Positions 6,599 through 14,202 of a stretch of 16,038 nucleotides of DNA are shown in pieces. The notes beneath the pieces were generated by a model. It saw only the letters and a program-made list of their open reading frames with translations, had not been told where the DNA came from and did not search any database. Source of the DNA: Trueperaceae bacterium. GTDB lineage: Bacteria; Deinococcota; Deinococci; Deinococcales; Trueperaceae. The stretch's first letter is position 1. Every line of letters starts with the position of its first letter. The stretch is taken from positions 1 to 16,038 of the forward strand of contig JAGXHO010000036.1 of assembly GCA_024636105.1 (NCBI GenBank), in the 5' to 3' direction. A program made the translations under genes and the position numbers.

Positions 6599-7405
6599 AT
6601 GAACGACGACGCGGCCATGGACGACGGCATCGAGTTCGAGCACCTGGGCATCACCGTCGAGGACGGCATCGCCGTCGTGACCATCGACCGCCCCGAGGCG
6701 CTCAACGCGCTGAACGGCGAGCTGATGTTCGAACTCGCGACCGCCTTCGATCTGCTCGAGGGCGACCTGGCGGTCCACGCGCTGGTCCTCACCGGCGCGG
6801 GTCGCGCCTTCGTCGCCGGCGCCGACGTCGCGAACCTGGCGCAGCTCGACGACGCCTTCGCCGGCCGCGAGGCCTCGCTCGCCGGCCAGGACTTGATGAA
6901 CTCGCTCGCCGCCATCCCCTTCCCCACCATCGCCGCGATCAACGGCTTCGCGCTCGGCGGCGGCCTCGAGCTGGCGCTCGCCTGCGACCTGCGGGTCGCG
7001 GCGACGGGGGCCAAGCTCGGCCTCCCCGAGGTCGGCCTCGGCCTGATCCCCGGGTACGGCGGCACCCAGCGGCTGCCGCGGCTGATCGGAACGGGGCGCG
7101 CGCTCGACCTGATCCTCACGGGCCGCCACGTAGGCGCCGAGGAGGCGCTGGCGATGGGGCTCGTGAACCGCGTCGCCGACGACGCGCTCGCCGAGGCGGT
7201 GGCGCTCGCGCGCCTGACGCTCCGCAACGGGCCGATCGCGATCGGCCTCGCCAAGGAGGCGGTCGCCCGCGGCCACGACGTCACCCTCCCGCAGGGTCTC
7301 GAGATCGAGGCCGACCTGTTCGGCCTCGCCGCCACCACCGAGGACATGAAGGAGGGCACGGCCGCCTTCCTCGAGAAGCGAACGGCGGAGTTCCAGGGGC
7401 GCTGA
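6599..7405 (+). CDS. Enoyl-CoA hydratase / crotonase-family enzyme
   Basis: A 268-residue crotonase-fold protein. The oxyanion-hole segment FVAGADV (71-77) and 'INGFALGGGLELALACD' (114-130) are intact. Both catalytic acids of true enoyl-CoA hydratases are present, at E124 and E144, followed by 'GLGLIPGYGGTQRLPRLIG'. It most likely hydrates trans-2-enoyl-CoA to 3-hydroxyacyl-CoA in fatty-acid or related CoA-ester breakdown. A short acidic N-terminal extension of about 16 residues precedes the first strand. An ATG at 6575 (ATGA overlap with the phosphorylase) would add eight residues, but the ribosome-binding site at 6585-6590 supports 6599. The gene follows the phosphorylase by 20 bp and is probably co-transcribed, though a metabolic link is not obvious. 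Confidence 0.9.
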   Translation: MNDDAAMDDGIEFEHLGITVEDGIAVVTIDRPEALNALNGELMFELATAFDLLEGDLAVHALVLTGAGRAFVAGADVANLAQLDDAFAGREASLAGQDLMNSLAAIPFPTIAAINGFALGGGLELALACDLRVAATGAKLGLPEVGLGLIPGYGGTQRLPRLIGTGRALDLILTGRHVGAEEALAMGLVNRVADDALAEAVALARLTLRNGPIAIGLAKEAVARGHDVTLPQGLEIEADLFGLAATTEDMKEGTAAFLEKRTAEFQGR

Positions 7406-7435
7406 GCGCCGCGGCGCCGGTGGCCGACCCTCAGC
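7401..7435. terminator. Weak inverted repeat spanning both convergent stop codons
   Basis: GCTGAG (7401-7406) and CTCAGC (7430-7435) are complementary and contain the stop codons of the two convergent genes. The GC-rich interior (7407-7429) can pair further. There is no T-tract. It is a possible bidirectional terminator, weakly supported. Confidence 0.25.
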
Positions 7436-8309
7436 CCGCTGGGAACGTCCGCTCGAGGTGCTCGAGCACCGCACGGTCGACGCGGTCGTCTTCGACGAGC
7501 CGCTCCTCGAGGTTCTCGACGCCCGCCACCGCGCGCAAAGCCGCGCGCCCCGGGTCGCCCCAGGCGGTGCCGGGGGTCTGACCGGCGGCCGCGAGCGCCT
7601 GCAGCAGCCGCGCCTCGACGTCGCCCTGGACCGGCAGCAGGTCGTCCTCGATGGGCTTCTCGAAGTAGAGCCGCTGCAGCGCCAGGTGCGCCTGAAGCCG
7701 CGGTACCGGGTCGGCGTCGTCGTCCACGCGCAGGTCGATGTAGCGATCGTTGAGCCCGCCGTAGCCCCCCTCGTCGCGAACGACCAGGAGCGCCGCCGAC
7801 TGCTTGCCCCGCTGGTCGCCGCCGGCGCGGTCGGCGGCCAGGAGGCCCGCCAACAGCCGCTCCGGGAAGGGGCCGCCGTGCTGCTCGTACCCCGCCACGA
7901 GCGCCTCGATCACCTGCGGGCCCGCGAGGATGTTGCCCTGCGCCGCCAGCCCCGGCTTGGCGACGCCGCCGGCCCACGGGTGGCAGTCGTCGCCGGTGAA
8001 GGTGACGCTCGCACCGTCGGCGGCCACCATGCCGTACTGGCGCTGCCCGATCTGCGGGTCGGTGGCCTGGAACCCGGCGTCGACCAGGTCGAGCGGCATC
8101 CCGGCCATCAGCGCCTCGATCGCCCGTGGACCGAAGCTGGTGTTGGCGTAGCTCTGGGTAGCGATCGCGCCGACGTCGGCGACGGCGAAGGGCACCACGG
8201 CCCCGACCGCGAGGAACTTCGAGGCGGTGGCGACGCCCAGGTCGCCGGTCTTGGGGTCGCGCGCGACGATCGAGAAGGTGTGCACCAGGCGGGTCGAGGG
8301 GTGGCTCAT
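7431..8309 (-). CDS. DUF1028 family Ntn-hydrolase-like protein
   Basis: A 292-residue protein with the DUF1028 core: 'TFSIVARDPKTGDLGVATASKF' (11-32), 'AVGAVVPFAVADVGAIATQSYAN' and 'FGPRAIEALMAG' (59-70), then 'GQRQYGMVAADG', 'CHPWAGG', 'AAQGNILAG' and 'SAALLVVRDEGGYGG'. The family is predicted to have an Ntn-hydrolase-like fold; substrate is unknown. The C-terminal part (about 205-292) is helical, and in some homologues this region is described as a peptidoglycan-binding-like domain. There is no signal peptide. Start ATG 8309 is supported by a TACGCT -10 box 6 nt upstream and gives ten residues ahead of the conserved TFSIVAR strand, where many homologues begin directly with Met-Thr. Confidence 0.88.
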   Translation of the reverse strand: MSHPSTRLVHTFSIVARDPKTGDLGVATASKFLAVGAVVPFAVADVGAIATQSYANTSFGPRAIEALMAGMPLDLVDAGFQATDPQIGQRQYGMVAADGASVTFTGDDCHPWAGGVAKPGLAAQGNILAGPQVIEALVAGYEQHGGPFPERLLAGLLAADRAGGDQRGKQSAALLVVRDEGGYGGLNDRYIDLRVDDDADPVPRLQAHLALQRLYFEKPIEDDLLPVQGDVEARLLQALAAAGQTPGTAWGDPGRAALRAVAGVENLEERLVEDDRVDRAVLEHLERTFPAG

Positions 8310-8315
8310 GGCGCG

Positions 8316-8321
8316 AGCGTA
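8316..8321 (-). promoter_or_regulatory. -10 box of leaderless-type promoter for the DUF1028 gene
   Basis: TACGCT on the minus strand, with extended element TGG just before it, is followed by six bases (CGCGCC) and ATG 8309. No ribosome-binding site is seen. Confidence 0.6.
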
Positions 8322-8370
8322 CCAACCGGGCGCGACCGAGCACCCGGCCGGCGGCGTGGTTGGATGGGGC

Positions 8371-9420
8371 GTGCCCTTCCGCATCAAGGTCTCGCTCTGG
8401 ATCCTCGCCACCCTCCTGCTGATCGCCCTGATCGGACCCCTCCTGGTCCCGATCGCGCCGCTCGCCGACACCGTCGACTCGCGCGACCTCGCCTGGCCGG
8501 GCTCGGCCTGGACGCCCGCGCTCGGCCTCGACGTGCACGTCGAATCCGTGGTCGATGGCGCCCCGGTCACCGACCTGGCCGGGCTGCCGTCGCCCGTCGG
8601 CGCGCCGGTGCTGCTGCTCCACGGCTTCGGCGCCAGCACCCGCTCGTGGGGGGCGACGCTGCCGTGGATCGGCGACGGCGGGGGCGCACCGGGGGACGTC
8701 GCCCTCGCGTACGACCGCCCGGGGTTCGGGCTCACCGACCGCCCGACCGAGGGCTGGGCGCGGGACGCCAACCCGTACGGACCCGCCGCCCAGGTCGCGA
8801 CCGCGGTCGCGCTGATCGACGCGCTGGGAGCGGACGCGGCCGTGCTGGTAGGCCACTCCGCCGGCGGCGCGATCGCGCTGCAGACGGCGCTCGAGCACCC
8901 CGAGCGGGTGGCGGCGCTGGTGCTCGTCGCGCCGGCCGTCTACCGCGGCGGGGGTGCTCCGGCGTGGAGCAAACCGCTGCTGCGCACGCCGCAGCTGGAG
9001 CGGATCGGTCCGGTCCTGATGCGCCAGCTCGGCGGGCGCACCGGCGACGACTTCCTGCGCAGCTCGTGGGCCGACCCGACGCGCATGGACGACGCCGTGT
9101 TCGAGGCGTACCGGCGTCCCCTCCAAGCCCACGACTGGGACCGCGCGCTGTGGGAGTTGGTCAAGGCGAGCGCCGAGCCCGACCTCGTGGGCCGGCTCGC
9201 CGAGGTGCGCGTTCCGGTCCTGATCGTGCACGGGCTCCAGGACGTGGTGGTGCCGGTCGAGCAGAGCCGCGACCTGGTCGCCGACCTCGTGAGCGTGCCC
9301 GGCGGCGCGCGGCTCGTCGAGCTCGACGGCTGCGGCCACCTGCCCCACGAGGAGTGCCCCGACGCCTTCCGCGCCGCGGTCGAATCATGGTGGAGCGACC
9401 GCGCCGCAACGCGCCCCTGA
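8371..9420 (+). CDS. Membrane-anchored alpha/beta hydrolase
   Basis: A 349-residue protein with an N-terminal signal anchor (about residues 6-30, 'VSLWILATLLLIALIGPLL') and an alpha/beta hydrolase domain, probably on the outer face of the membrane. Catalytic elements are all visible: oxyanion motif HGFGAS (84-89), nucleophile elbow GHSAGG (161-166, Ser163), acid in HGLQDVVVP (D291) and histidine in GCGHLPHE (H323). It should be an active serine hydrolase such as an esterase or lipase; the substrate cannot be read from sequence. Start GTG 8371 places the membrane helix at the usual distance. A weak TTGGAT box sits 5 nt upstream and no ribosome-binding site is visible. It is divergent from the DUF1028 gene with 61 bp between starts. 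Confidence 0.85.
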   Translation: MPFRIKVSLWILATLLLIALIGPLLVPIAPLADTVDSRDLAWPGSAWTPALGLDVHVESVVDGAPVTDLAGLPSPVGAPVLLLHGFGASTRSWGATLPWIGDGGGAPGDVALAYDRPGFGLTDRPTEGWARDANPYGPAAQVATAVALIDALGADAAVLVGHSAGGAIALQTALEHPERVAALVLVAPAVYRGGGAPAWSKPLLRTPQLERIGPVLMRQLGGRTGDDFLRSSWADPTRMDDAVFEAYRRPLQAHDWDRALWELVKASAEPDLVGRLAEVRVPVLIVHGLQDVVVPVEQSRDLVADLVSVPGGARLVELDGCGHLPHEECPDAFRAAVESWWSDRAATRP

Positions 9421-9458
9421 GCGGCCAGACGCACCGCCGCGGGTCCGTTCGCTGCTGC

Positions 9459-9464
9459 TAGACT
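9459..9464 (+). promoter_or_regulatory. -10 box of leaderless-type promoter for the metallophosphoesterase
   Basis: TAGACT preceded by TGC (extended -10 element) is followed by six bases (GCCCGC) and GTG 9471. It lies in the 50-bp gap after the hydrolase gene and implies an independent transcript. Confidence 0.65.
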
Positions 9465-9470
9465 GCCCGC

Positions 9471-10202
9471 GTGGTCATCGGAGTCATCTCGGACGTACAC
9501 GCCAACGTCCTGGCGCTGGAAGCGGCGCTCGGAGCGATGCGCCGCGCTGGCGCAGGAACCGTGGTGTGCCTCGGCGACCTGGTCGGGTACGGCCCAACCC
9601 CGAACGAAACGCTCGACCTTCTGCAGCGCGCCAACGTGATGTGCTGCCTGGGCGACGCCGACGAGCGCATCGCCTTCGACTTCGCCAAGCGCGGTGACCG
9701 CAAGGGCGTCGCCGACGCTACGCTCGAATGGACGCGAACGGTGATCGAACCGCGCCACGTCGAGTGGATGCGGACGCTGCCGGTGCAGCGCCGCATCGAC
9801 ACGCCGGCCGGTCGCTTGCGGGCGTTCCACGGGAGCGCCGACGACCCAGGCGCGCGCACGAACCTCCAGCAGGACCCGATCACGCTCACGCGCATGCTCC
9901 AGCGGCAGCGCTGCACGCTCTTGGCCGCCGGCGGCAGCCACGTTCCCTACTTCCGACGCGTGTCGGGGGCCGGCTGGGTGGTCAACCCCGGCTCGGTGGG
10001 TCTGTCGCTCAACGGCGAACCCGGCGCCGACGTCTGCTTCCTCACCTTCGACGACGACGGCGTGGACGTGCGCATGGACAAGATCGAGTACGACACGGCC
10101 GCGGTGGCCTTCGACCTGGTGGCCTGGGGGCTGCCCAAGGTCGTCGCGGACGCGGTCCAGCTCGGGCGCATGCCCGAGAGCGAGTCGGGCAACCGGCCCT
10201 AG
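9471..10202 (+). CDS. Calcineurin-like metallophosphoesterase with altered metal motifs
   Basis: A 243-residue cytoplasmic protein of the small YfcE/MJ0936-like phosphodiesterase group. The first metal motifs are normal: SDVHAN (7-12) and GDLVGYGP (35-42). H120 in FHGS and VNPGSVG (171-177) are also present. Two elements differ from the family: the usual GNHD is G61-D62-A63-D64, and the usual GHTH is G154-G155-S156-H157, so one metal-site Asn is Asp and one metal His is lost. It may still bind metal, but activity could be changed. Start GTG 9471 fits the family N-terminus and the -10 box 6 nt upstream. Its TAG stop shares a CTAG with the stop of the convergent thiolase gene. Confidence 0.88.
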   Translation: MVIGVISDVHANVLALEAALGAMRRAGAGTVVCLGDLVGYGPTPNETLDLLQRANVMCCLGDADERIAFDFAKRGDRKGVADATLEWTRTVIEPRHVEWMRTLPVQRRIDTPAGRLRAFHGSADDPGARTNLQQDPITLTRMLQRQRCTLLAAGGSHVPYFRRVSGAGWVVNPGSVGLSLNGEPGADVCFLTFDDDGVDVRMDKIEYDTAAVAFDLVAWGLPKVVADAVQLGRMPESESGNRP

Positions 10203-11371
10203 ATGCGCTCCACCGCGAGCGCCCACGCCTCGCCACCGCCGATGCAGATCGCGGCCACGCCGCGCCGCCCGCCGCTCAGTTCCAGCGCGTTCAGCAGGGT
10301 CACCACGATGCGCGCGCCCGACGCGCCGATCGGGTGCCCGAGCGCCACCGCGCCGCCGAGCACGTTCAGCCGCTCCTCGTCGATCCCGAAGACGCGCGCC
10401 GCCGCCATCGGCACCACCGCGAACGCCTCGTTGATCTCGAAGACGTCGACGTCGCCCGGCGCCCAGCCGGTGCGGTCGAACAGCGCGCGCATGGCGCCGA
10501 TCGGCGCGGTGGCGAAGTCGGCCGGCGCCTGGGCGTGCGAGGCGTGCCCGACGATCCGCGCCCGCACCGTGGCGCCGCGCTCGGCAGCGACGGCCTCGTC
10601 CATCAGCACGACGGCGGCGGCGCCGTCGTTGAGGGTCGAGGCGTTGCCGGCGGTGATGGTGCCGGCCTTGTCGAACGCTGGGCGCAGCGTGGGGAGCTTG
10701 TCGAAGTCGACCTTCGCCGGCCCTTCGTCGACGTCCACCACGACGCTTCCCTTGCGGCCCGGGACCTCGACCGGGACGATCTCCTTGGCGGCGCGACCAT
10801 CGCTGGTCGCCGCCTGCGCGCGCCGATAGGAGCGCGCCGCGTAGGCGTCCTGATCGGCGCGGGTGATCGCATGCTCGACCGCGCACCCCTCCGCGCAGCT
10901 CCCCATGTGGCGACCGTCGTACGCGTCGAGCAGCCCGTCGCGGAGGATGGTGTCCAGGAGGACGCCGTCGCCGAGCCGCAAGCCGGCGCGCGCGCCGGGC
11001 AGCACGTACGGCGCCTGGCTCATCGATTCCTGGCCCCCGGCCACGACCACCTGGGCGTCGCCGACGGTGATCGCCCGCCACCCCTGGACGATGGCCTCGA
11101 GGCCGCTGCCGCACATCTTGTTGAGCGTGACCGTCGGCGTGCGCTCCAGCAAGCCGGCGCCGAGCGCGGCCTGGCGCGCGGGCGCTTGGCCGGCGCCGGC
11201 GGTGAGCACCTGGCCCATGAAGACGACGCCGACGTCCTCAGGGGTGAGGGACGCTCGTTCCACCGCGGCGCGGATCGCCGCCGCGCCGAGCGCGGGGGCG
11301 GGCACCGAGGCGAGCGCGCCCTGGAAGTTGCCGATGGCGGTGCGGACGGCACTGGCGATGACAACGGGCAT
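10199..11371 (-). CDS. Acetyl-CoA acetyltransferase (thiolase)
   Basis: A 390-residue thiolase of normal length. The acylated Cys lies in NKMCGSG (C87), the catalytic His in GHPIGASGAR (H346) and the second Cys in CIGGGEAWA (C376). 'FEINEAFA' (311-318) is also typical. It condenses two acetyl-CoA or cleaves 3-ketoacyl-CoA in the cytoplasm; direction is not visible from sequence. Start ATG 11371 is set by AGGAGG four bases upstream. A TACGAT box at 11433-11438 could drive a leadered transcript of about 55 nt before the start. It is 102 bp downstream of the stalk-domain-like gene on the same strand and ends in a 4-bp overlap with the convergent metallophosphoesterase. Confidence 0.94.
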   Translation of the reverse strand: MPVVIASAVRTAIGNFQGALASVPAPALGAAAIRAAVERASLTPEDVGVVFMGQVLTAGAGQAPARQAALGAGLLERTPTVTLNKMCGSGLEAIVQGWRAITVGDAQVVVAGGQESMSQAPYVLPGARAGLRLGDGVLLDTILRDGLLDAYDGRHMGSCAEGCAVEHAITRADQDAYAARSYRRAQAATSDGRAAKEIVPVEVPGRKGSVVVDVDEGPAKVDFDKLPTLRPAFDKAGTITAGNASTLNDGAAAVVLMDEAVAAERGATVRARIVGHASHAQAPADFATAPIGAMRALFDRTGWAPGDVDVFEINEAFAVVPMAAARVFGIDEERLNVLGGAVALGHPIGASGARIVVTLLNALELSGGRRGVAAICIGGGEAWALAVERI

Positions 11372-11375
11372 GGGG

Positions 11376-11381
11376 CCTCCT
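11376..11381 (-). promoter_or_regulatory. Ribosome-binding site of the thiolase gene
   Basis: AGGAGG on the minus strand lies 4 nt before ATG 11371. It selects this start over an upstream in-frame ATG at 11434, which would add 21 low-complexity residues. Confidence 0.65.
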
Positions 11382-11432
11382 GGGCCGGCGGACCGACCCG
11401 TTCGAAGGGATCGGCCGCGGCGCAACGCCACC

Positions 11433-11438
11433 ATCGTA
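11433..11438 (-). promoter_or_regulatory. Possible -10 box for the thiolase gene
   Basis: TACGAT on the minus strand lies about 60 nt upstream of ATG 11371, in the gap after the stalk-domain-like gene. It matches the TANNNT boxes of other genes here but would give a leader carrying a ribosome-binding site. No clear -35 box is seen. Confidence 0.3.
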
Positions 11439-11473
11439 CCGAGCGCGCCGCTTCCGGCACCGGGCCGAGCTCC

Positions 11474-12340
11474 CTACCGGCGCAGCGTCCAGGTGCCGCT
11501 GACCCCGGCCCAGCGGACGGTCAGGGGCCGGCGGAGGTCGATCCCGTCGGGCAGGAAGGCGACCGCGACGACGGGCTCGCCGGGCGCCACGCGCGCCGGG
11601 TCGCCGGCGAGCACCTGCACGGCGAACGGCTCCGCCAGCAGCGTCTCGCGACCGTCCTGCACGACGTAGATCGCGGGCTGCCAGGCCGCTTCGGCAGTGG
11701 CGGTCACGGTCAAGAACAGCACCTTCTCGGCGCGCAGATCGCGCAACACCGCGTCGAGCGCGCCCTGCTGCTCCGGGAAGGCGAGCGCGAGCAGCCCGAG
11801 GTCGACCACCAACATGCTGACCGAAGCCTCGCCGCCGGCGCCGTCGACGAACAGCCGCAGCGCCTCGATCCCGGGACCGAGCGGCACCAGTTCGCTCGCA
11901 GCGGCTGCCACCGCCGCTCTCGGGAGCACGAGCGGCCGCGTCCCCCCACCGGGCAAGCGCAACACCGCGCCGTCCACGCGCGCGCCAAGGACCCCGAGCA
12001 GGTCCTCCGGCACGAACCAGCGGTCGTCGACGCGGCGGGCGGGGAGCGCGGCGGACACGACGGTCGGCCCGGCGCCGCCGACCGGCTGCCAAAGCGCGTC
12101 GACGTCGTCTCCGAAGACCGTGAGCACGCCCGCCGCGACCCGGAGCGTGAAGGCGCGGCCGTCGTCGGACCAGGCGGCGCCCAACGCGCGCGCCAAGTCG
12201 TCGCCGGCGACCAGCGTCCACGAGCCATCGGTGCGGGCGTCGACCGAGGCGGAGCCCTGGGCGCCGGCCCACGCCAGGGCGGCGCACGCGACCGCCACGA
12301 GCGCGCAACGCCACGCTCGGGAGGGCAGGGAACGCGTCAC
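11474..12340 (-). CDS. Exported stalk-domain-like protein (Cu-amine-oxidase N-terminal-like)
   Basis: A 288-residue protein with an N-terminal signal peptide: basic start 'MTRSLPSRAWR', hydrophobic core 'CALVAVACAALAWA', likely cleavage near GAQG around residues 26-29. Two segments, 'LVAGDDLARALGAAWSDDGRAFTLR' (43-67) and 'FVPEDLLGVLGARVDGAVLRL' (109-129), have the pattern of copper-amine-oxidase N-terminal-like stalk repeats, found in many exported bacterial proteins. The rest (about 135-288) is strand-rich and not recognised. It is probably extracytoplasmic, with unknown role. Start GTG 12340 is supported by TACCTT ending 6 nt upstream. It is divergent from hflX, with 48 bp between the starts. 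The stalk assignment is a pattern call only. Confidence 0.55.
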   Translation of the reverse strand: MTRSLPSRAWRCALVAVACAALAWAGAQGSASVDARTDGSWTLVAGDDLARALGAAWSDDGRAFTLRVAAGVLTVFGDDVDALWQPVGGAGPTVVSAALPARRVDDRWFVPEDLLGVLGARVDGAVLRLPGGGTRPLVLPRAAVAAAASELVPLGPGIEALRLFVDGAGGEASVSMLVVDLGLLALAFPEQQGALDAVLRDLRAEKVLFLTVTATAEAAWQPAIYVVQDGRETLLAEPFAVQVLAGDPARVAPGEPVVAVAFLPDGIDLRRPLTVRWAGVSGTWTLRR

Positions 12341-12346
12341 CCGCGG

Positions 12347-12352
12347 AAGGTA
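12347..12352 (-). promoter_or_regulatory. -10 box of leaderless-type promoter for the stalk-domain-like gene
   Basis: TACCTT on the minus strand, preceded by TGG (extended -10), is followed by six bases (CCGCGG) and GTG 12340. Confidence 0.55.
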
Positions 12353-12388
12353 CCACGTGCCCCACGGGATCTCGTGGCGGCAGTGAAC

Positions 12389-14101
12389 GTGCTAGCTTGG
12401 GGCATCGACAAGGTCCACGGCAAGCTCTCCGGTCTCAAGACCAACCAGGTCAAACGCCTCGCCAACCTCTACCGCAGGCGCGTGCCGCCCGAGCAGGCGG
12501 TCACCGCCGAGTTGGCGCGCGCGATGGGCGAGTTGGCGCTCGAGATCGGGCGCCCCGTGTCGGCGCTCATCGACCGCCGCGGGCGCATCACGACCATCGC
12601 CGCCGGCGACGCCGCCGACACCCCGCTGCCGCCCACCGCGGGCGAGGCCGAGTCCCGCTTGCGCGGCCTCCGGCTGGTGCACGTGCACCTCAAACCGGGT
12701 GGGCTGTCGGGCCCCGACCTCACCGCGCTCTTCCTGAACCGCCTCGACATGATCGTCGCCGTCGACGTCGCGACCAACGAGCGCGGCGACGTGGTCCTGG
12801 CGGCGACGCACGTCGCGATGGTGGCGCCGCCCACCTCCGACGAGGAGGACTGGCTGATCGATCCCCCTGCGGACATGCGCACCGTCGAGCGCGACGACGC
12901 CCTGCAGCGGATCGCCGCCCTCGAGGAGGAGCTTTCGCGCTCGTGGCAGGCGCGCGACGTGCGGCGCGGCTCCGAGGAGCGCGCGGTGGTCGTCGGGGTG
13001 GACACCGGCGAGGGCGAGTACGAGACGAACGCCCGCGTCGACGAGCTCGAGGAGCTCGTGCGCAGCGCCGGCGGCACCGTGGCCGCGCGCAGCCTGCAGC
13101 GGCGCGGTTCCGTGGACGCCAAGACGCTCGTCGGCCGCGGCAAGCTCGAGGAGCTGGTCTCGCTCGCGTACCACGAGAACGCCGACCTGCTCGTGTTCGA
13201 TCGCGAGCTCACGCCGGCCCAGACGCGCGTGCTCGACGGCGCCACCAACCTCAAGGTGCTCGACCGCACCCAGGTGATCCTCGACATCTTCGCGCAGAAC
13301 GCCAAGGGCCGCGAGGCGCAGGTCCAGGTCGAGCTCGCGCAGCTGCAGTACCAGCTGCCGCGGCTCGCCGGCCGCGGCAAGGCCATGTCGCGCCTCGGCG
13401 GCGGCATCGGCACCCGCGGCCCCGGCGAGACGAAGCTCGAGGTCGATCGGCGCCGGATCCGCGCGCGCATCACCCAGCTCGAGGAGGCGGTGGACGCCAT
13501 CTCCAAGCGCCGCGCCGAGACCCGCAAGGGGCGCACCGCCGGCACCGTTCCGGTGATCGCGCTCGTCGGGTACACGAACGCCGGCAAGAGCACGCTCTTC
13601 AACGCGCTCGCCAAGAGCGACGTGCTCGCGCGCAACGCTCTGTTCGCGACGCTGCGCCCCACCACCCGCGAAGGGTGGCTCCCCGGCCTCGGTGCCTGGG
13701 GCGCCAAGGTGATCTACACCGACACGGTCGGCTTCATCCGCGACCTCCCCGACGAGCTGGTCAACGCCTTCCGCGCCACGCTCGAGGAGCTCCACGACGC
13801 CGACCTGCTCCTGCACGTGGTCGACGCCGCCGCTCCCGGCGCGGCCGATCGCGTCGCCGCGGTCGACCGGATCCTCGACGACCTGAAGCTCGAGCGCCCG
13901 CGCCGCGTGGTCCTCAACAAAGCCGACGCCGCCGACCCGGTCGCGCTGCGCGACCTGGCGATCCGCTACGACGAGGCGCCGGCGGTCTCGGCGGTGACCG
14001 GCGCCGGCCTCGACGACCTCAAGAGCGAGCTGGCGCGGTGGGTGGGCGTGGCCACGCCGGCGGCCGCGAATGCAGACCAGCGCAGCGCAACGAGCATCTG
14101 A
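12389..14101 (+). CDS. hflX: GTPase HflX
   Basis: HflX is a ribosome-associated GTPase that splits stalled or stressed 70S ribosomes. Counting from 12404, the HflX N-terminal domain spans about 190-380 and contains GGIGTRGPGETKLE (332-345). The G domain follows: GYTNAGKS (389-396, G1), RPTTR (418-422, G2), DTVG (440-443, G3), NKAD (505-508, G4) and a VSAVTG G5-like stretch (528-533). About 190 extra N-terminal residues precede the standard domain. All nucleotide-binding motifs are intact. The start is uncertain: GTG 12389 gives 570 residues, and in-frame GTGs exist at 12383 and 12374. The recognisable N-terminus (DKVHGKLSGLK) begins at an ATC, 12404, only 5 nt after a TAGCTT box that lies inside the GTG-started version. 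Confidence 0.93.
   Translation: MLAWGIDKVHGKLSGLKTNQVKRLANLYRRRVPPEQAVTAELARAMGELALEIGRPVSALIDRRGRITTIAAGDAADTPLPPTAGEAESRLRGLRLVHVHLKPGGLSGPDLTALFLNRLDMIVAVDVATNERGDVVLAATHVAMVAPPTSDEEDWLIDPPADMRTVERDDALQRIAALEEELSRSWQARDVRRGSEERAVVVGVDTGEGEYETNARVDELEELVRSAGGTVAARSLQRRGSVDAKTLVGRGKLEELVSLAYHENADLLVFDRELTPAQTRVLDGATNLKVLDRTQVILDIFAQNAKGREAQVQVELAQLQYQLPRLAGRGKAMSRLGGGIGTRGPGETKLEVDRRRIRARITQLEEAVDAISKRRAETRKGRTAGTVPVIALVGYTNAGKSTLFNALAKSDVLARNALFATLRPTTREGWLPGLGAWGAKVIYTDTVGFIRDLPDELVNAFRATLEELHDADLLLHVVDAAAPGAADRVAAVDRILDDLKLERPRRVVLNKADAADPVALRDLAIRYDEAPAVSAVTGAGLDDLKSELARWVGVATPAAANADQRSATSI
12393..12398 (+). promoter_or_regulatory. Possible -10 box of hflX overlapping the annotated start
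   Basis: TAGCTT, preceded by TGC (extended -10), lies downstream of GTG 12389 and 5 nt before ATC 12404. It is the only TANNNT box in the short divergent gap on this strand. If used, the transcript would begin at about 12404 and the GTG starts would be excluded. Confidence 0.4.
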
Positions 14102-14103
14102 GT

Positions 14104-14202
14104 AGAGGTTCGGCGTCGCTCGGACCGGGTTCAACGACCCTCGCAAGCACCGGGGGCATCGACGCATTCGTCGATCGGATCGGCGCGGACGGCACTTGGT
14201 AG
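14104..14202 (+). pseudogene. Remnant of a beta-propeller (SBBP-type) repeat gene
   Basis: Directly after hflX, one frame reads 'GSASLGPGSTTLAS' followed by 'TGGIDAFVDRIGADGTW' and then TAG. This closely follows the consensus of one blade of SBBP-type bacterial beta-propeller repeats (GS-x-T-T-L-x-S-x-GG-x-D-A-F-V-x-K-x-x-x-D-G-x-W). There is no start codon of its own with a ribosome-binding site, and only one blade remains, whereas such proteins carry many. The reading ends at the edge of the AT-rich palindrome. It is best read as the leftover of a larger gene removed by deletion or element insertion. The match is by eye and could be chance in a GC-rich frame. Confidence 0.4.
14158..14175. 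repeat. Small perfect inverted repeat after hflX
   Basis: ATCGACG (14158-14164) and CGTCGAT (14169-14175) form a 7-bp stem with a CATT loop. It could serve as the hflX transcript end, though no T-tract follows; it also falls inside the propeller-repeat remnant. Confidence 0.4.

Noticed and set aside
8940..11114. 724-codon minus-strand open frame across the hydrolase and metallophosphoesterase
   Set aside because: Arg/Gly/Ala-rich translation with no motif, opposite genes with complete catalytic motifs.
9728..12388. Very long plus-strand open frame running into hflX, antisense to thiolase and the stalk-like gene
   Set aside because: The upstream part is a shadow of the opposite-strand genes; only the part from the HflX N-terminus on looks like real protein.
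14121..14150. tRNA T-arm-like sequence (GGGTTCAACGACCC)
   Set aside because: No anticodon arm, D arm or acceptor stem could be found around it, and it falls inside the propeller-repeat remnant.
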